DNA of 5,241 nt from Pseudomonadota bacterium (lineage in GTDB: Bacteria > Pseudomonadota > Gammaproteobacteria > Halothiobacillales > Halothiobacillaceae), in assembly GCA_021795795.1 (NCBI GenBank), contig JAJYPA010000558.1, forward strand, positions 1 through 5,241. Reading direction: 5' to 3'. This document shows, piece after piece, positions 4,947-5,241 of this stretch. Each line of letters begins with the position of its first letter. The first letter of the stretch is position 1. A program made the translations under genes and the position numbers. A model generated the notes under the pieces. It ran no database searches and was not told the origin of the DNA. It saw only the letters and a list, made by a program, of their open reading frames with translations.

Positions 4947-4971
4947 AATCAGGGACGCTCCGGTAGCCTAA
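4795..4971 (+). pseudogene. Possible 3' remnant of a plus-strand gene, unrecognised
   Basis: The frame is open from the stop at 4792-4794 to the TAA at 4969-4971. It translates to AGFSAALQAVPATARDMRR, then ANGTLLDAQAAKQRAMIF, then NLDFPRNLTCQIEIRDAPVA. Within it the first ATG is at 4843 (42 residues), without a good ribosome site. A strong hairpin and T-run lies 33 bases past the stop on the same strand, which supports this being a true gene end. The upstream part is missing or frameshifted. I recognise no family, and a competing open frame on the minus strand cannot be excluded. Confidence 0.3.
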
Positions 4972-5004
4972 CCCTCATGAGTGAGGAGGATTGGCCACGG
5001 TCCT

Positions 5005-5030
5005 CCCGGCGCATTGGCGCCGGGTTTGTT
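5005..5030 (+). terminator. Rho-independent terminator, plus strand
   Basis: CCCGGCGC (5005-5012), loop ATTG, GCGCCGGG (5017-5024), then TTTGTT. An 8-bp GC stem with a four-base loop and a U-rich tail is textbook form. It follows the TAA at 4969-4971 of the plus-strand remnant. Confidence 0.6.
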
Positions 5031-5058
5031 CCAGTGGATCCGCGGTGGAATTGACCGG

Positions 5059-5077
5059 AAAACGCCTTGCGCAGGCG
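5059..5077 (-). terminator. Terminator of the cytochrome b561 gene
   Basis: On the minus strand CGCCT, loop GCGCA, AGGCG, then TTTT, beginning one base after the TAG stop codon (5079-5081). The stem is short (5 bp) but GC-rich, and the position is right for a terminator ending the cytochrome transcript. Confidence 0.55.
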
Positions 5078-5078
5078 A

Positions 5079-5241
5079 CTAACGGCCGGTTTTTCTCGGG
5101 AGTATCCGTTCCAGCGTGTCATCCTTGAGGATGTAGTGGTGCACCAGTGCCGCTGCAGCATGCAGACCGGCGAGGATGATGATGGTCCAGGCAATGATGT
5201 TGTGGAAGTTGCCGAAGGTGTGTTCCAGGACGCGATTTTTG
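5079..5241 (-). CDS. Cytochrome b561-type membrane protein, C-terminal 53 residues only
   Basis: The gene enters from the right edge and ends at the TAG 5079-5081. The visible part runs KNRVLEHTFGNFHNIIAW, then a hydrophobic helix with LAGLHAAAALVHHYILKDD, then LERILPRK. This is the last transmembrane helix and basic tail of bacterial cytochrome b561 (CybB-like) proteins, which pass electrons at the inner membrane using two b hemes. Two histidines 13 residues apart, in FGNFHN and AGLHAA, fit the paired heme ligands of the fourth helix. The HHY-x-LKDD-x-L-x-R-x-LP ending is typical of the family. The N-terminal three helices lie outside the window. A terminator follows immediately. Confidence 0.88.
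   Translation of the reverse strand, partial: KNRVLEHTFGNFHNIIAWTIIILAGLHAAAALVHHYILKDDTLERILPRKTGR

Noticed and set aside
4949..5194. Minus-strand 81-residue frame over the cytochrome gene end
   Set aside because: Shadow of the true cytochrome b561 frame, which has the hydrophobic helix and histidine pattern.

Overview
The window looks like an accessory stretch of a moderately GC-rich proteobacterial chromosome. The style of the insertion sequences and the membrane-gene content would fit an acidophile such as Acidithiobacillus. That assignment is from memory of similar sequences, not from a search, and is tentative. No RNA gene, CRISPR array or complete mobile element was seen.

Layout. Positions 1-1060 are an insertion-sequence graveyard. 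The left edge (about 1-128) looks like the end of an IS21-type element pointing out of the window. Next is a shrunken IS200/IS605-type element (about 140-530, minus strand) whose TnpA has a frameshift and an internal deletion. It is followed directly by a 523-bp IS630-family remnant (538-1060) with recognisable terminal inverted repeats, a TA target duplication and a gutted transposase. This remnant ends 5 bases before the start codon of a LysR-type regulator (1066-1992, +). The regulator converges on, and overlaps by 119 bases, a 12-helix MFS transporter (1874-3190, -). The two proteins strongly resemble E. coli YnfL and YnfM, which are divergent neighbours there. Upstream of the transporter is a clean LysR-type dyad centred about 64 bases from a predicted transcription start. 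This suggests that the regulator still controls the transporter although the genes now face each other.

Positions 3191-3591 are AT-rich and intergenic. A DUF347-repeat membrane protein (COG4705 type, 3592-4386, -) follows, with a 27-codon ORF carrying a perfect Shine-Dalgarno upstream of it (4487-4570, -). Positions 4571-5078 hold what looks like the decayed 3' end of a plus-strand gene with its own terminator. The right edge is the C-terminus of a cytochrome b561-type membrane protein (5079-5241, -) followed by a terminator.

How the parts work together: the only functional link supported by sequence is LysR regulator to MFS exporter. I see no evidence of a new multi-gene system. The most interesting signals are regulatory and structural: the IS630 remnant replacing the lysR upstream region, the convergent overlap, the putative operator, and the small unexplained ORFs beside the DUF347 gene.
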